NCBI RefSeq assembly: GCF_010183535.1
Contig: NC_071331.1
Span: forward strand, 9,424,001-9,488,000
Length of the DNA: 64,000 bases
DNA from: Caenorhabditis remanei
Taxonomy: Eukaryota > Nematoda > Chromadorea > Rhabditida > Rhabditidae
Direction of reading: 5' to 3'
The notes below the pieces were generated by a model that saw nothing but the letters and a program-made list of their open reading frames with translations, was not told the DNA's origin and searched no databases. This document shows, piece after piece, positions 9,966 through 21,993 of the stretch (positions are counted from its first letter, which is position 1; every line of letters begins with the position of its first letter). The position numbers and the translations under genes were made by a program.

Positions 9966-12900
9966 CATCCTCTGATCGACGAGTCTATCCGGTACCGACA
10001 CAGATAAGAATGGTGGGGGAAGTTAATTTCAAAAAAAATACCCTGTTTTTAGGAATTTCAATCATAATTTCATGGATTTCTACATAAAAAATCTCCTGTT
10101 TTTAGGAATTTCAATTAAAATTTTATGGATTTCAAGATAAAAATCTCCTGTTTTTAGGAATTTTAATTAAAATTTTATGGATTTCAAGATAAAAATCTCC
10201 TGTTTTCAAGAATTTCAATCATACTTTTGTTGATTTCTAACCCCGGAGGATTCAAACCCGCGTCTACTGAAGTATCCTTCAGCCCGGGTATTATAGACTA
10301 CTACATCCTCTGATCGACGAGTCTATCCGGTACCGACACAGATAAGAATGGTGGGGGAAGTTAATTTCAAAAAAAATACCCTGTTTTTAGGAATTTCAAT
10401 CATAATTTCATGGATTTCTAGATAAAAAATCTCCTGTTTTTAGGAGATTTGATCATAATTTTATGGATTTCAAGATAAAAAATCTCCTGTTTTCAAGAAT
10501 TTCAATCATAATTTTGTTGATTTCTAACCCGGGAGAATTCAAACCCGCGTCTACTGAAGTATCCTTCAGCCCGGGTATTATAGACTACTACATCCTCTGA
10601 TCGACGAGTCTATCCGGTACCGACACAGATAAGAATGGTGGGGGAAGTTAATTTCAAAAAAAATACCCTGTTTTTAGGAATTTCAATCATAATTTCATGG
10701 ATTTCTAGATAAAAAATCTCCTGTTTTTAGGAATTTCAATCATAATTTTATGGATTTCAAGATAAAAAATCTCCTGTTTTCAGGAATTTTAATTATAATT
10801 TTGTAGATTTCTAACCCGGGAGGATTCAAACCCGCGTCTACTGAAGTATCCTTCAGCCCGGGTATTATAGACTACTACATCCTCTGATCGACGAGTCTAT
10901 CCGGTACCGACACAGATAAGAATGGTGGGGGAAGTTAATTTCATAAAAAATACCCTGTTTTTAGGAATTTCAATCATAATTTCATGGATTTCTACATAAA
11001 AAATCTCCTGTTTTTAGGAGATTTGATCATAATTTTATGGATTTCAAGATAAAAAATCTCCTGTTTTCAGGAATTTTAATTATAATTTTGTAGATTTCTA
11101 ACCCGGGAGGATTCAAACCCACGTCTACTGAAGTATCCTTCAGCCCGGGTATTATAGACTACTACATCCTCTGATCGACGAGTCTATCCGGTACCGACAC
11201 AGATAAGAATGGTGGGGGAAGTTAATTTCATAAAAAATACCCTGTTTTTAGGAATTTCAATCATAATTTCATGGATTTCTACATAAAAAATCTCCTCTTT
11301 TTAGGAATTTCAATTAAAATTTTATGGATTTCAAGATAAAAAATCTCCTGTTTTCAAGAATTTTAATTATAATTTTGTAGATTTCTAACCCGGGAGGATT
11401 CAAACCCGCGTCTACTGAAGTATCCTTCAGCTCGGGTATTATAGACTACTACATCCTCTGATCGACGAGTCTATCCGGTACCGACACAGATAAGAATGGT
11501 GGGGGAAGTTAATTTCATAAAAAATACCCTGTTTTTAGGAATTTCAATCATAATTTCATGGATTTCTACATAAAAAATCTCCTCTTTTTAGGAATTTCAA
11601 TTAAAATTTTATGGATTTCAAGATAAAAATCTCCTGTTTTCAAGAATTTCAATCATAATTTTGTTGATTTCTAACCCGGGAGGATTCAAACCCACGTCTA
11701 CTGAAGTATCCTTCAGCCCGGGTATTATAGACTACTACATCCTCTGATCGACGAGTCTATCCGGTACCGACACAGATAAGAATGGTGGGGGAAGTTAATT
11801 TCATAAAAAATACCCTGTTTTTAGGAATTTCAATCATAATTTCATGGATTTCTACATAAAAAATCTCCTGTTTTTAGGAGATTTGATCATAATTTTATGG
11901 ATTTCAAGATAAAAAATCTCCTGTTTTCAGGAATTTTAATTATAATTTTGTAGATTTCTAACCCGGGAGGATTCAAACCCGCGTCTACTGAAGTATCCTT
12001 CAGCTCGGGTATTATAGACTACTACATCCTCTGATCGACGAGTCTATCCGGTACCGACACAGATAAGAATGGTGGGGGAAGTTAATTTCAAAAAAAATAC
12101 CCTGTTTTTAGGAATTTCAATCATAATTTCATGGATTTCTAGATAAAAAATCTCCTGTTTTTAGGAGATTTGATCATAATTTTATGGATTTCAAGATAAA
12201 AAATCTCCTGTTTTCAGGAATTTTAATTAAAATTTTATGGATTTCAAGATAAAAATACCCTGTTTTTAGGAATTTCAATCATAATTTTATGGATTTCAAG
12301 ATAAAAATCTCCTGTTTTTAGGAATTTTAATTAAAATTTTATGGATTTCAAGATAAAAATCTCCTGTTTTCAAGAATTTCAATCATAATTTTGTAGATTT
12401 CTAACCCGGGAGGATTCAAACCCGCGTCTACTGAAGTATCCTTCAGCTCGGGTATTATAGACTACTACATCCTCTGATCGACGAGTCTATCCGGTACCGA
12501 CACAGATAAGAATGGTGGGGGAAGTTAATTTCAAAAAAAATACCCTGTTTTTAGGAATTTCAATCATAATTTCATGGATTTCTAGATAAAAAATCTCCTG
12601 TTTTTAGGAGATTTGATCATAATTTTATGGATTTCAAGATAAAAAATACCCTGTTTTTAGGAATTTCAATCATAATTTCATGGATTTCTAGATAAAAAAT
12701 CTCCTGTTTTTAGGAATTTCAATCATAATTTCATGGATTTCTAGATAAAAAATCTCCTGTTTTTAGGAATTTCAATTAAAATTTTATGGATTTCAAGATA
12801 AAAATCTCCTGTTTTCAGGAATTTTAATTATAATTTTGTAGATTTCTAACCCGGGAGGATTCAAACCCGCGTCTACTGAAGTATCCTTCAGCCCGGGTAT

Positions 12901-14117
12901 TATAGACTACTACATCCTCTGATCGACGAGTCTATCCGGTACCGACACAGATAAGAATGGTGGGGGAAGTTAATTTCATAAAAAATACCCTGTTTTTAGG
13001 AATTTCAATCATAATTTCATGGATTTCTAGATAAAAAATCTCCTGTTTTTAGGAATTTCAATCATAATTTTATGGATTTCAAGATAAAAAATCTCCTGTT
13101 TTCAGGAATTTTAATTATAATTTTGTAGATTTCTAACCCGGGAGGATTCAAACCCGCGTCTACTGAAGTATCCTTCAGCCCGGGTATTATAGACTACTAC
13201 ATCCTCTGATCGACGAGTCTATCCGGTACCGACACAGATAAGAATGGTGGGGGAAGTTAATTTCATAAAAAATACCCTGTTTTTAGGAATTTCAATCATA
13301 ATTTCATGGATTTCTAGATAAAAAATCTCCTGTTTTTAGGAATTTCAATCATAATTTTATGGATTTCAAGATAAAAAATCTCCTGTTTTCAGGAATTTTA
13401 ATTATAATTTTGTAGATTTCTAACCCGGGAGGATTCAAACCCGCGTCTACTGAAGTATCCTTCAGCCCGGGTATTATAGACTACTACATCCTCTGATCGA
13501 CGAGTCTATCCGGTACCGACACAGATAAGAATGGTGGGGGAAGTTAATTTCAAAAAAAATACCCTGTTTTTAGGAATTTCAATCATAATTTCATGGATTT
13601 CTACATAAAAAATCTCCTGTTTTTAGGAATTTCAATTAAAATTTTATGGATTTCAAGATAAAAATCTCCTGTTTTTAGGAATTTTAATTATAATTTTGTA
13701 GATTTCTAACCCGGGAGGATTCAAATCCGCGTCTACTGAAGTATCCTTCAGCCCGGGTATTATAGACTACTACATCCTCTGATCGACGAGTCTATCCGGT
13801 ACCGACACAGATAAGAATGGTGGGGAAGTCAATTTCATAAAAAATACCCTGTTTTTAAGAATTTTAATCATAATTTCATGGATTTCTACATAAAAAATCT
13901 CCTGTTTTTAGGAATTTCAATTAAAATTTTATGGATTTCAAGATAAAAATCTCCTGTTTTTAGGAATTTTAATTATAATTTTGTTGATTTCTAGCCCGGG
14001 AGGATTCAAATCCGCGTCTACTGAAGTATCCTTCAGCCCGGGTATTATAGACTACTACATCCTCTGATCGACGAGTCTAACCGGAACCGACACAGATAAG
14101 AATGGTGGGGAAGTCAA
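9895..14117. repeat. Tandem array, 14 copies, mostly 287-bp unit
   Basis: Each unit has a nearly invariant, GC-richer cassette of about 135 bp (from CCCGGGAGGATTCAAACC to AGAATGGTGGGGGAAG) plus an AT-rich spacer of ~53-bp sub-repeats (AAATCTCCTGTTTTTAGGA-type). The GGATTC anchor occurs near 9911, 10249, 10536 (GAATTC here), 10823, 11110, 11397, 11683, 11970, 12413, 12858, 13145, 13432, 13718 and 14003. Spacings are 338, then 287 or 286, two of about 444, then 285-287. Lengths therefore step by the sub-repeat: three sub-repeats in a 287-bp unit, four in 338, six in ~444. The array ends 9 bp from the splice donor of the exon at 14126-14267. Confidence 0.95.
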
Positions 14118-14125
14118 TAACTTAC

Positions 14126-14267
14126 CAATTTCCGAGTCCTTTTGTGTGATAAGCAACTCTCCTCATCAGGGCAGTCATCGATTCGTCTCGGTCACCATTT
14201 CGATTTCCATTTCTTCCATTTGGTCTCCCATTCGTTGATGTGCAGGCCATCAGCTTGTTACTCGGTG
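14126..14267 (-). CDS. Internal exon of an unrecognised gene, copy A
   Basis: On the minus strand the exon is bounded by a TTTCAG acceptor (at 14268-14273) and a GTAAGTT donor (14119-14125). It is open throughout, and the peptide includes KLMACTSTNG and DRDESMTALMRRVAYHTKG, with an Asn/Gly/Arg-rich middle. Copy B (45364-45487) differs by an 18-nt, six-codon indel in that middle, so the frame is kept, which argues for coding now or recently. The downstream intron is the tandem array itself in both copies. No other exon could be assigned. Product unknown; it may be a duplicated gene fragment. Confidence 0.5.
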
Positions 14268-14269
14268 CT

Positions 14270-15930
14270 GAAATGAAATGAATAGTTGAATTCAACGTAA
14301 ATGGTATTACATCAAAAAGATAAGCAATAGAACAAAAAATATATGCAATAGAACAAAAAAGATAAGCAATAGAACAAAAATCGAAAACCTAGAAAGACTT
14401 TTTTGTAGGCCAGAATGAAGGGAGAATGACTGAGTACTGGTCTACTAGCAGTTGCGCGCAAGAGGGCGGGGCCTGTTGGCCTGATTTCACGAGGAGATTA
14501 GGTGGCAGATGATAATATGTGAAGAAAAACGTACCAGACAATAGACCGGAAGAGACAACGTGTAAATTATTTTTTTCAGCCCGAAGGAAAGGCTAACAAA
14601 ACAAAACTTTTTGATGAAATAATCTATTTATTTCAAGCCAACCGTCTAAAAATGCACAATAAACCTAAGAAAACTATAAAAATGGCCTAAAAACCAAAGC
14701 AAGAGATAAAGATCTACTAACGAGAATAACAGAGCACCTAACGTGCCTCTGCCAGCGCCTAAGAGTGCAGAAGTTTTCCATTTAAAAGCGAAATTAACAA
14801 AACAGCTGCGAGAAATGCGCGCGCGCCCGTAGGTCAACGCGGCAACACAGTGACGCACGGAGGTGAGTCTAGAAACTTAAGCGTTTTTTTAAATTATTTA
14901 GAAGAGCACACGTTGCCAACCGTACAAGGGGAACACAGGTGGATCAAATGAAATGAGAAACAAAAAGAGCCCAAAAAGAGAGGACTGCTCGATGCGGTAG
15001 TAAAAGGGACAACTGACTGTATTCCACCAGTCTGACCTCATTGAGACTGGGGGCGTGTCCTGTTTGCCATCGTCTATCCGATTTCCCAGGATGATAAGTG
15101 ACAGGTGTGAATGTTTATAACAGAGAATAACAGTAAGAACACAGGCCGACATCCTCACTTTTGTTATTATTGATCTGCTCGTTCGCACCTTGTCGGCTTA
15201 ATGAGAATAGTCTACATAGAAATCGGATTCGAGTAGGGACACAAGAATCACACCTGAAGATTTCCATCGCTATTCTTGACTTACAACTTTGACTTATTAG
15301 AAGAATACCAGAAGAAATGAAATTTCGATTATACTTTTTCTTCTTCTAGAACATTTCACGCACCTCTGAAACGAATGGTGGTTGAAGATTGGCATGCGAT
15401 AAGTTTTACCAATTAAATTATGCACATTTTATCTCAATGTACTATAAAACTATGAAACTATGAAATCAAGAAACCTTTAACAATATCACAAAACAGTGAA
15501 TCAGATACATAGATGTCATGGCTGAAAAAAAAGCAAAATATGACTGTGATCCCCCATAGACAATCTGATTTTCATTGCAGAAAATAAATGATCTGGCTGA
15601 TCAATAGTCGTGTTCTTCATATGATTTTTGAACTTTCTTTGTAAAAATAAAGAGACATACTGATCCTTATAAACTTATGAAAATGTTCTCGTGGCTATTG
15701 AAACCTTTTTTGGAAACAACACAAAATAGGTAATCTAGAATTAAGACGAACCAAAAGAACTCATAAGAAATGCTTTAAAAGAAAGTGGATAACGGAAATT
15801 TCTTTGAGCAAGATCGAGTCTATTTGGTATGTTCCAATGAATGGAAGTACTTTTATACGCGTTGTTTCATTTCGTATGTAAAAGTGAAGAAAAACTGAAG
15901 TATTTTCCAATGAGACCACAAACATCTGTC
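14270..15930. repeat. Segmental duplication, paralog of 45488-47232
   Basis: High similarity over the whole block, including GTTGCGCGCAAGAGGGCGGG, the CTTTTTGATGAAATAATC region and 15480-15930. The second copy carries extra sequence near 45775-45900 and 46265-46315. Minus-strand frames (e.g. 14898-15188 against 46214-46552) look similar between copies, but so does the DNA, and I see no clear splice framework. I do not call genes here. Confidence 0.75.
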
Positions 15931-16166
15931 TTGAATTGTATTTTTTCTTCAAACCACAATCATTTTTCAAAATTCTTATCGTAGTGAACTGAAAAATCAT
16001 AATTTCTAAATAGATTTTTCAAGATTATGGAACAGTAAATAAAAATCTGATTACCAACCCCTAACAATTACTTGAATTTATTTGTCACCCAAGAAACAAT
16101 ACCTTCTAAGTATTTCAACTTTTTTTTTCAACACGCCACAACACCGTTCCTATCATCGCACTTCCT

Positions 16167-16174
16167 TGAAACAG
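16167..16174 (-). promoter_or_regulatory. 21U-RNA promoter core
   Basis: Exact core on minus in CTTCCTTGAAACAGTG, the same context as 2625 and 31715. YRNT start 16130 (37 nt); predicted 21U-RNA 16110-16130. The counterpart in the inverted arm (near 54285) has lost the core. Confidence 0.6.
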
Positions 16175-16390
16175 TGAAAAATATCAATGATACATTCGAA
16201 ACCTTTTGAAATCGTAAAACATTGACATCGATGTGTTTCTGGTGGCCTATTCATGTTTACGGAATGAAAACTTACACTGATGTCTCAACTTCTGTTGGCT
16301 TTTAAAGTTGTGCTAAATTCGAACATTTTAGAGGTTAATTTCGGATGGTGCCCGAAACTCACCGCATTATCGAAATCTTTTGTGTTTTAA

Positions 16391-18290
16391 AGGAGGACTG
16401 AAGTCGTATTTTTTTATTGCAGATTATGATACTTCAGAAAATTCTGAGCAACTTTCGTCATTGGAGCATATGCTAAAAATCGCTCTAAATGCCCTAAATT
16501 CCCGTTTTCCCGGCTGAAAAGGAGCCTAGGTGGAAGAGTTTTGGGGGACGAGGTCTCGACATTCTGCGCGGCCACGGGCTGCCGTGTAGTCCTCTCGGAC
16601 AAGTTTTCCTTCTCAATTTCTCGTTTTTTTGCCTTTTTAGAGGGTTTTCATTGTTTTTTTTTTCAAATTTCATCGTTTTTTCGACAAAATATTACTTTAA
16701 AATGCATTATTGATCATATTTATATATATTTTATACGATTATTTGACTTTTTGAACAGAAATCGTTTGATTTACGCCGTATCTTCTTCTTTTCGTCCGTT
16801 TTTTCGTTTGTTGCATGAATTTTGCTGTTTTTCAGATTCAAAACGACCCGCAAGCAGCCAATCGGCGTTCAACTCTCCAATTTTCTTCATTTTTTGTGTT
16901 AGTTTGTTTCAGAACTAATGTTTTCTCTCCGCCAGTATTTAATTTCAGAGCGATCGCTCCCGATAGACACCAGCCGGACACTCCGCCAAGCTGTCGGCGA
17001 GCTCGACATCGTCTTCGACAAGGAGAACAACGAAATTAGTCGTGTTAGTTTTAGAAGAAACTATTGTTGTTCTCTCCGCCTATATTTCCAGATTCCGCCG
17101 CAGAAAAATACGACTGAAACAAAGAAAAGTTCAATGGCAATAACGACAAAAAGAAAATGGCTTCAGCTTTTTAGAATATATTGAGAAATAGTTTTTTATT
17201 AACATTCCAAGAAGATAATTGAGATTTTGAATAAATATTTTAGTGGCTTCGCCGAAGTTCTACATTCTCGAAACCCAGTGGAAGAGAAGAAACAAAAGGA
17301 GAAAAGGCACGTGGAACCTGGACGACCCAAGCCACGTCAAAGGCTGATGTGAAATTGAACTTTCCTTAACTAATCAGTTCTAAGTTTTGCTTTTGGCAAG
17401 AAATAAACGCTCTTTGACTTGTAAGTTTTAGTTGTGTTCTTAGTTCTCAAAGTCTGTTTCTGTCCTAAGTGATAGAAATAGATAACTTTTTTGAATAATT
17501 GTTTTTTTTTTCATTCATTCATCCTTCCTTGTGTTGTCACTCGAATCGACGCAATCAAACTTCTTTTCGAATTGCGGTGCGGCGGAATCTGGAAATATAG
17601 GCGGAGAGAACAACAATAGTTTCTTCTAAAACTAACACGACTAATTTCGTTGTTCTCCTTGTCGAAGACGATGTCGAGCTCGCCGACAGCTTGGCGGAGT
17701 GTCCGGCTGGTGTCTATCGGGAGCGATCGCTCTGAAATTAAATACTGGCGGAGAGAAAACATTAGTTCTGAAACAAACTAACACAAAAAATGAAGAAAAT
17801 TGGAGAGTTGAACGCCGATTGGCTGCTTGCGGGTCGTTTTGAATCTGAAAAACAGCAAAATTCATGCAACAAACGAAAAAACGGACGAAAAGAAGAAGAT
17901 AGGCGTAAATCAAACGATTTCTGTTCAAAAAGTCAAATAATCGTATAAAATATATATAAATATGATCAATAATGCATTTTAAAGTAATATTTTGTCGAAA
18001 AAACGATGAAATTTGAAAAAAAAAAACAATGAAAACCCTCTAAAAAGGCAAAAAAAACGAGAAATTGAGAAGGAAAACTTGTCCGAGAGGACTACACGGC
18101 AGCCCGTGGCCGCGCAGAATGTCGAGACCTCGTCCCCCAAAACTCTTCCACCTAGGCTCCTTTTCAGCCGGGAAAACGGGAATTTAGGGCATTTAGAGCG
18201 ATTTTTAGCATATGCTCCAATGACGAAAGTTGCTCAGAATTTTCTGAAGTATCATAATCTGCAATAAAAAAATACGACTTCAGTCCTCCT
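16391..18290. mobile_element. 1.9-kb TTAA fold-back element (piggyBac-type target) with exon-like cargo
   Basis: Inverted arms of about 700 bp (16391-17100 and 17573-18290) are almost identical. Termini are AGGAGGACTG / CAGTCCTCCT and TTAA flanks both ends (16387-16390, 18291-18294), the piggyBac target. The central spacer of ~470 bp is unique. Each arm holds a GC-rich open segment (see 16949-17050). A smaller relative with the same termini is at 56321-56861. No transposase is seen. Confidence 0.85.
16949..17050 (+). other. Exon-like coding segment inside fold-back arm
   Basis: Preceded by AATTTCAG, a good acceptor. It reads in one frame as RSLPIDTSRTLRQAVGELD and on to DIVFDKENNEIS, with strongly C/G-ending codons unlike the AT-rich surroundings. 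The mirror copy lies at 17630-17731 on minus. This looks like a fragment of a host coding exon captured by the element. The source gene is not recognised. Confidence 0.4.
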
Positions 18291-18364
18291 TTAAATCTTT
18301 TAAAGGAATTTTTGTGAAATCTCGATATTTCAATTCTAAAAGTCATATTTTCTAACTCTGCTTA

Positions 18365-18372
18365 CCGTTTCA
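18365..18372 (+). promoter_or_regulatory. Variant 21U-RNA promoter core (CCGTTTCA)
   Basis: YRNT start 18411 (39 nt); predicted 21U-RNA 18411-18431. The inverted-arm copy at 53259-53266 predicts an identical 21-mer. Confidence 0.6.
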
Positions 18373-19056
18373 CTGCTCCTGTTAATTTTCATTGATTTCA
18401 TATACTTTAGTTTATTTCTCATTCTTCGAAGAAATCTACAGAAAGGGGAACGAGAAGAATTAGGAGAATATGATAATTGTCAGAGTACAAAGTGCACCCT
18501 CATTGTTTTTTTTCAAATTTCCTTGTCACGTTTTATTTTCTATGAGCATTCTATGAGCATTTTCATTTTTTCCCCTAGTCCTATCGGATAAAAGGCCAAA
18601 TCGTGTTTTAATAGAATTAGCAACAATTTTCAGACCATTCAGCGTTTTTTCATTACGGAGATGTATGAGAATAGAGCTGCCTGAAAAATAGAGTGAGTAT
18701 GAACATAGGGTTCATCTCACAACTACAGGAAGTTTTCCGCTTCACATTTCTCAACAAACCACGATCAGACTGTAGTTGTACCGTATGGTTCGATACATCA
18801 TCATTCCTAAATTTACCGTTTTCAAAGAGTTTCATCCTTCCAATATTTTTAAATAGTTTGATAATAAGTTTGGCTTCCCTGTCAAAAATTGTTCACAAGT
18901 TAGCTTCCGTATCAACCGTGCCGTGTCGTTATCTGTCTCAAAGCTCTATTAAACGTCCCGTAAAAATAGAGAAAGCTAATTTTACGTCATTTCATTCTTC
19001 GTATCGTAAGCACACATAGAAACTGGAATCGAAACATCATCGACCCAGTTTTTAAT

Positions 19057-19064
19057 CTGTTTCA
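19057..19064 (+). promoter_or_regulatory. 21U-RNA promoter core without good start
   Basis: Exact CTGTTTCA, paralog of 52536, but no YRNT lies 36-43 nt downstream in either copy. It could be a decayed unit or a chance match. Confidence 0.4.
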
Positions 19065-19861
19065 GAAAAAATAGTTCTCAATAAGAAGATAACTGTTAAA
19101 GTCTCAAAATTTTCACAATACCAAGCAATCACTGTGAACTTCTCAGGCCGTCTAATTGCTCTGAATCCCACTGCTTACAATTCAGAATAGAATTTGAAGT
19201 TTGTTTGCGATACTTTTTTTCTCAGCGTTTCAGAATACTTCGAAATATTTTTAGATACTTGATTTCAAGACTATATTGAGATTCGCAATATCATGAAAAT
19301 AATAATGAGTATTTTGAAACTGTAGATATTGATTTAAAAACTGATTAGAAAATCTCCTCACTATGTATCTCCGTCGTTATACACTGTATCTGAGCTACCT
19401 TTGAAATAGTGGCAAAATAAAATGAATTTATGGCATTTTTCAACAAAATGAAGTCGAGGTTTCCTGTTTTCTTTTTTTTCTTTATGAGATTTTTTTGATA
19501 ACCTTAACAATGAAGAAAAATCTGAGATTTCAAAGTTTTCAGATTCATAGATCTGCAAAAACACTGTGGAGAAGAAGAACGCTATGGTCACGATGAAACA
19601 TTATTTCATTTCTTTTTTGATACTGTGGGATTCAAAGCAATTAGACGGTCTGTAACGTTCTCAGTAATTTCTTGATATTGTTAGAATCGCGAGATTACCT
19701 ATCGTCTTATTGAAAACTTTTTTTGCAGTTTTCTGAGACTGATTAAAAAACAAGAGCGATGATGAAAACCTTTGGGTACCAGTTTCTATGTGGGACTTAC
19801 AATGCGAACTATCAGATGACTATTAGCCTTCTCTGTTTTTCAGGAACATTTGATAGAGATT

Positions 19862-19869
19862 TGAAACAG
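19862..19869 (-). promoter_or_regulatory. 21U-RNA promoter core
   Basis: Exact core on minus. YRNT start 19822 (40 nt); predicted 21U-RNA 19802-19822. The inverted-arm copy at 51723 predicts the identical 21-mer at the same spacing. Confidence 0.7.
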
Positions 19870-20292
19870 ATAAGGCACGGTACGATTGATATGCATCGTT
19901 TTCTTACGAAACGAAACAAATCGACAATTGTACATAACAAGAAATCACATACGAGTTGGCAACGACAAAAATGTTTTCCTAACAGCTTCAAGGTTCATCA
20001 AAAAAGATTTAGAATAAATATTATCTCTATAATCATAATTACAGACTTCTATGATATTAGCAATCGGATATTCGAGAAACGGCTCAGACCAAAAAACATT
20101 ATTTTGTTAGGAATTTCAGGGTTTTTAGCAAATCAAGGGAAACTTTGACTGAATTCTTCTCTTTTTCTCTGGAAAAAAATATATCTAACACTGAATTTAT
20201 TAAATTCTATAGTTTTAGCCATAAATCTTCAGAACCTCTCATTTTTCAGTTTCAAAACATTTTTTTCGTCGTGGTTCAGAAAAAAACATAAA

Positions 20293-20951
20293 CATTCTCA
20301 TTGGCTGGAGTCTTGGTTTTTGGAAAGTTTTATCTAATTCTGGATACCATTTCGAAAAAAAATACTAAATGATAAAGACTTATGATTTTATAGACTGTCC
20401 GAAATATAATTTTTGATGGGCATTTGAATTTTTCTTTGTGTTTAAAATTTCGCATTTCGATTTCGAAAAGTCGTTCAACTCGGGAAATGTTATCCTTGAC
20501 ACCGACTTTTGTTGAACTGCATTCTCAGCTGCATTACACGATCATCGTAACAAAACTGATTTCCCAATACTGAAGCACAATAATGAGTTGGTATTAGGCA
20601 TAGTGAGTACCCAATCTCTTCTAAGAATAATCTCATTCATTCGTACTCATTCTGTTAGGCTCCGCCCCCTTCCGTCTGAAACCCAGATACCATACTGAAA
20701 AATTTGAAAAATTTTCAGATGATGAGATTTTTAAAATCTTTGCAGAAATTAATTATTTGGAGTATTTTAAGACTTTTTTGTGTTGGCACCAAAAATGTGA
20801 CACGTCATCTTCTGGTAGAAAAATATCATAAAAAGTTCATTATTGGTAATCGAGCTCAACTTTGACGAATATCTTTTCATGGAAACTCTCTTGCAACGAG
20901 ATCTTTTCAGATTCAGAATCTGCGTGAAATTCAGGTCTGAATGAGTGTTGT
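20293..20951. other. AT-rich stretch, nothing recognised
   Basis: No frame, motif core or repeat boundary that I can support. A GC-richer patch near 20640-20690 (GGCTCCGCCCCCTTCCGTC) stands out but has no partner in the window. Confidence 0.4.
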
Positions 20952-21375
20952 CCAGTCAAAAAGTAGTGAGCACCCATTTTTTCTATGAGCGAAAGTATGC
21001 GTTTTTTCTCAATTTTTCCACGAACCCCACTCATGGATGAAAATGTCGATGTCACGGATTTCATTTTCAATTTGCCAGAAAACGTCTCACTAATTCATTC
21101 CAAAAATTTCAGTGCTCTCAGTTTAATCCCCATCGTTTTCAGAATTTACTGTTTCAGCCGTGAATATTCGATCAGCTGCCTGCAGAAAGTAACATAACCG
21201 AGAGCGCTGAAATTTTAGGAGTGAATCAGTCTCCGCAGGAGACGATTTCTGGCAAATTGAAAATGAAATCTGGGACTTTGACATTTTCATCCATGAGTAG
21301 GGATTCGTGGAAAATTGGGAAAAAACGCATACTTTCGCTCATAGCAAAAATAGGTGCTCACTAATTTTTGACTGG
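20952..21375. mobile_element. 424-bp fold-back MITE
   Basis: Termini CCAGTCAAAAAGTAGTGAGC / GCTCACTAATTTTTGACTGG pair. The arms continue inward (CATGGATGAAAATGTC / GACATTTTCATCCATGAG) to an inner imperfect palindrome around 21090-21230. No TA or TTAA duplication is evident, so the superfamily is open. A CTGTTTCA core lies in the loop. Confidence 0.75.
21149..21156 (+). promoter_or_regulatory. CTGTTTCA core in the loop of a MITE
   Basis: Exact core, but there is no YRNT at 36-43 nt and the site lies in the loop of the 20952-21375 fold-back. It could be inherited from the element or be chance. Confidence 0.3.
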
Positions 21376-21993
21376 CTTTCTTTTCCGTCATTTTCCGTCA
21401 TTTCATTCTTCGTATCGTAAATCTCACATAGAAACTGGAATCGAAATGTGTTCATCATCACTTCTCATTTTAAATGTGTTTCAGAAAACTGTAAAAAAAG
21501 TTCTCAATAACAGGATAGGTGGTACGTAGTTAAGAGGCACTATCTGTAAGAGTGAGAATGGTTGTGTTGGGTCTTGGCACAGTTGCAAAAATTTGTTTTA
21601 ATCCGAACTCTTTTCACAGCATGTGTACCCCTACGGTAGTGGTTTACAAAAATATGTCACCAGTCCCCTATGACGTCAGTATAGGAAAATATGCCCAATA
21701 ATTGACTTTTCACCCAAAAATTCATAAAAATTTCAATTTTCCAGATAACCTTTTGAAACTCCCCTACACAAATTTCCAGCCCTCCAGACACCCCAGAAAC
21801 CGTTCAATTAAATTTCATTTTCATGTTTTTTTTCAACTTTTCTCAAACATTCCCACTAGAAATCCTCAAATTTCAAATCGTATACGCATCCCCCGCCCGC
21901 AAAAAGTTCTATTAGGTCCAATTAGAAACATTGAGAAACAGGAAAACCTTTTTGAGATATTTCCATTTTTTCAAAAATCACATAAGGGTCCCC
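21376..21993. other. AT-rich stretch ending in a CACATAAGGGTCCCC repeat
   Basis: 21380-21490 is related to 18985-19080 (CATTTCATTCTTCGTATCGT). The short unit TCAAAAATCACATAAGGGTC just before the LTR recurs uninterrupted at 22721-22740, which documents the LTR insertion point. No gene seen. Confidence 0.5.

Larger units (their letters stand above)
15960..20292. repeat. Inverted segmental duplication, left arm
   Basis: The reverse complement of this arm matches 51148-54486 almost throughout, outside the two inserted fold-backs (16391-18290 here, 53332-54041 there). The flanks of the fold-backs are shared on both sides (GGGCACCATCCGAAATTAAC on one side, GAAGAAATCTACAGAAAGG on the other). Predicted 21U-RNAs inside the arms are preserved (see 18365/53259 and 19862/51723). 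Confidence 0.85.

Noticed and set aside
9895..14117. CRISPR array
   Set aside because: Units are ~287 bp with repeated, not unique, spacers, and the setting is eukaryotic.
19759..20148. 129-codon plus-strand frame
   Set aside because: It contains a minus-strand 21U core and predicted start; the copy in the inverted arm does not keep it open. No splice or codon signal.
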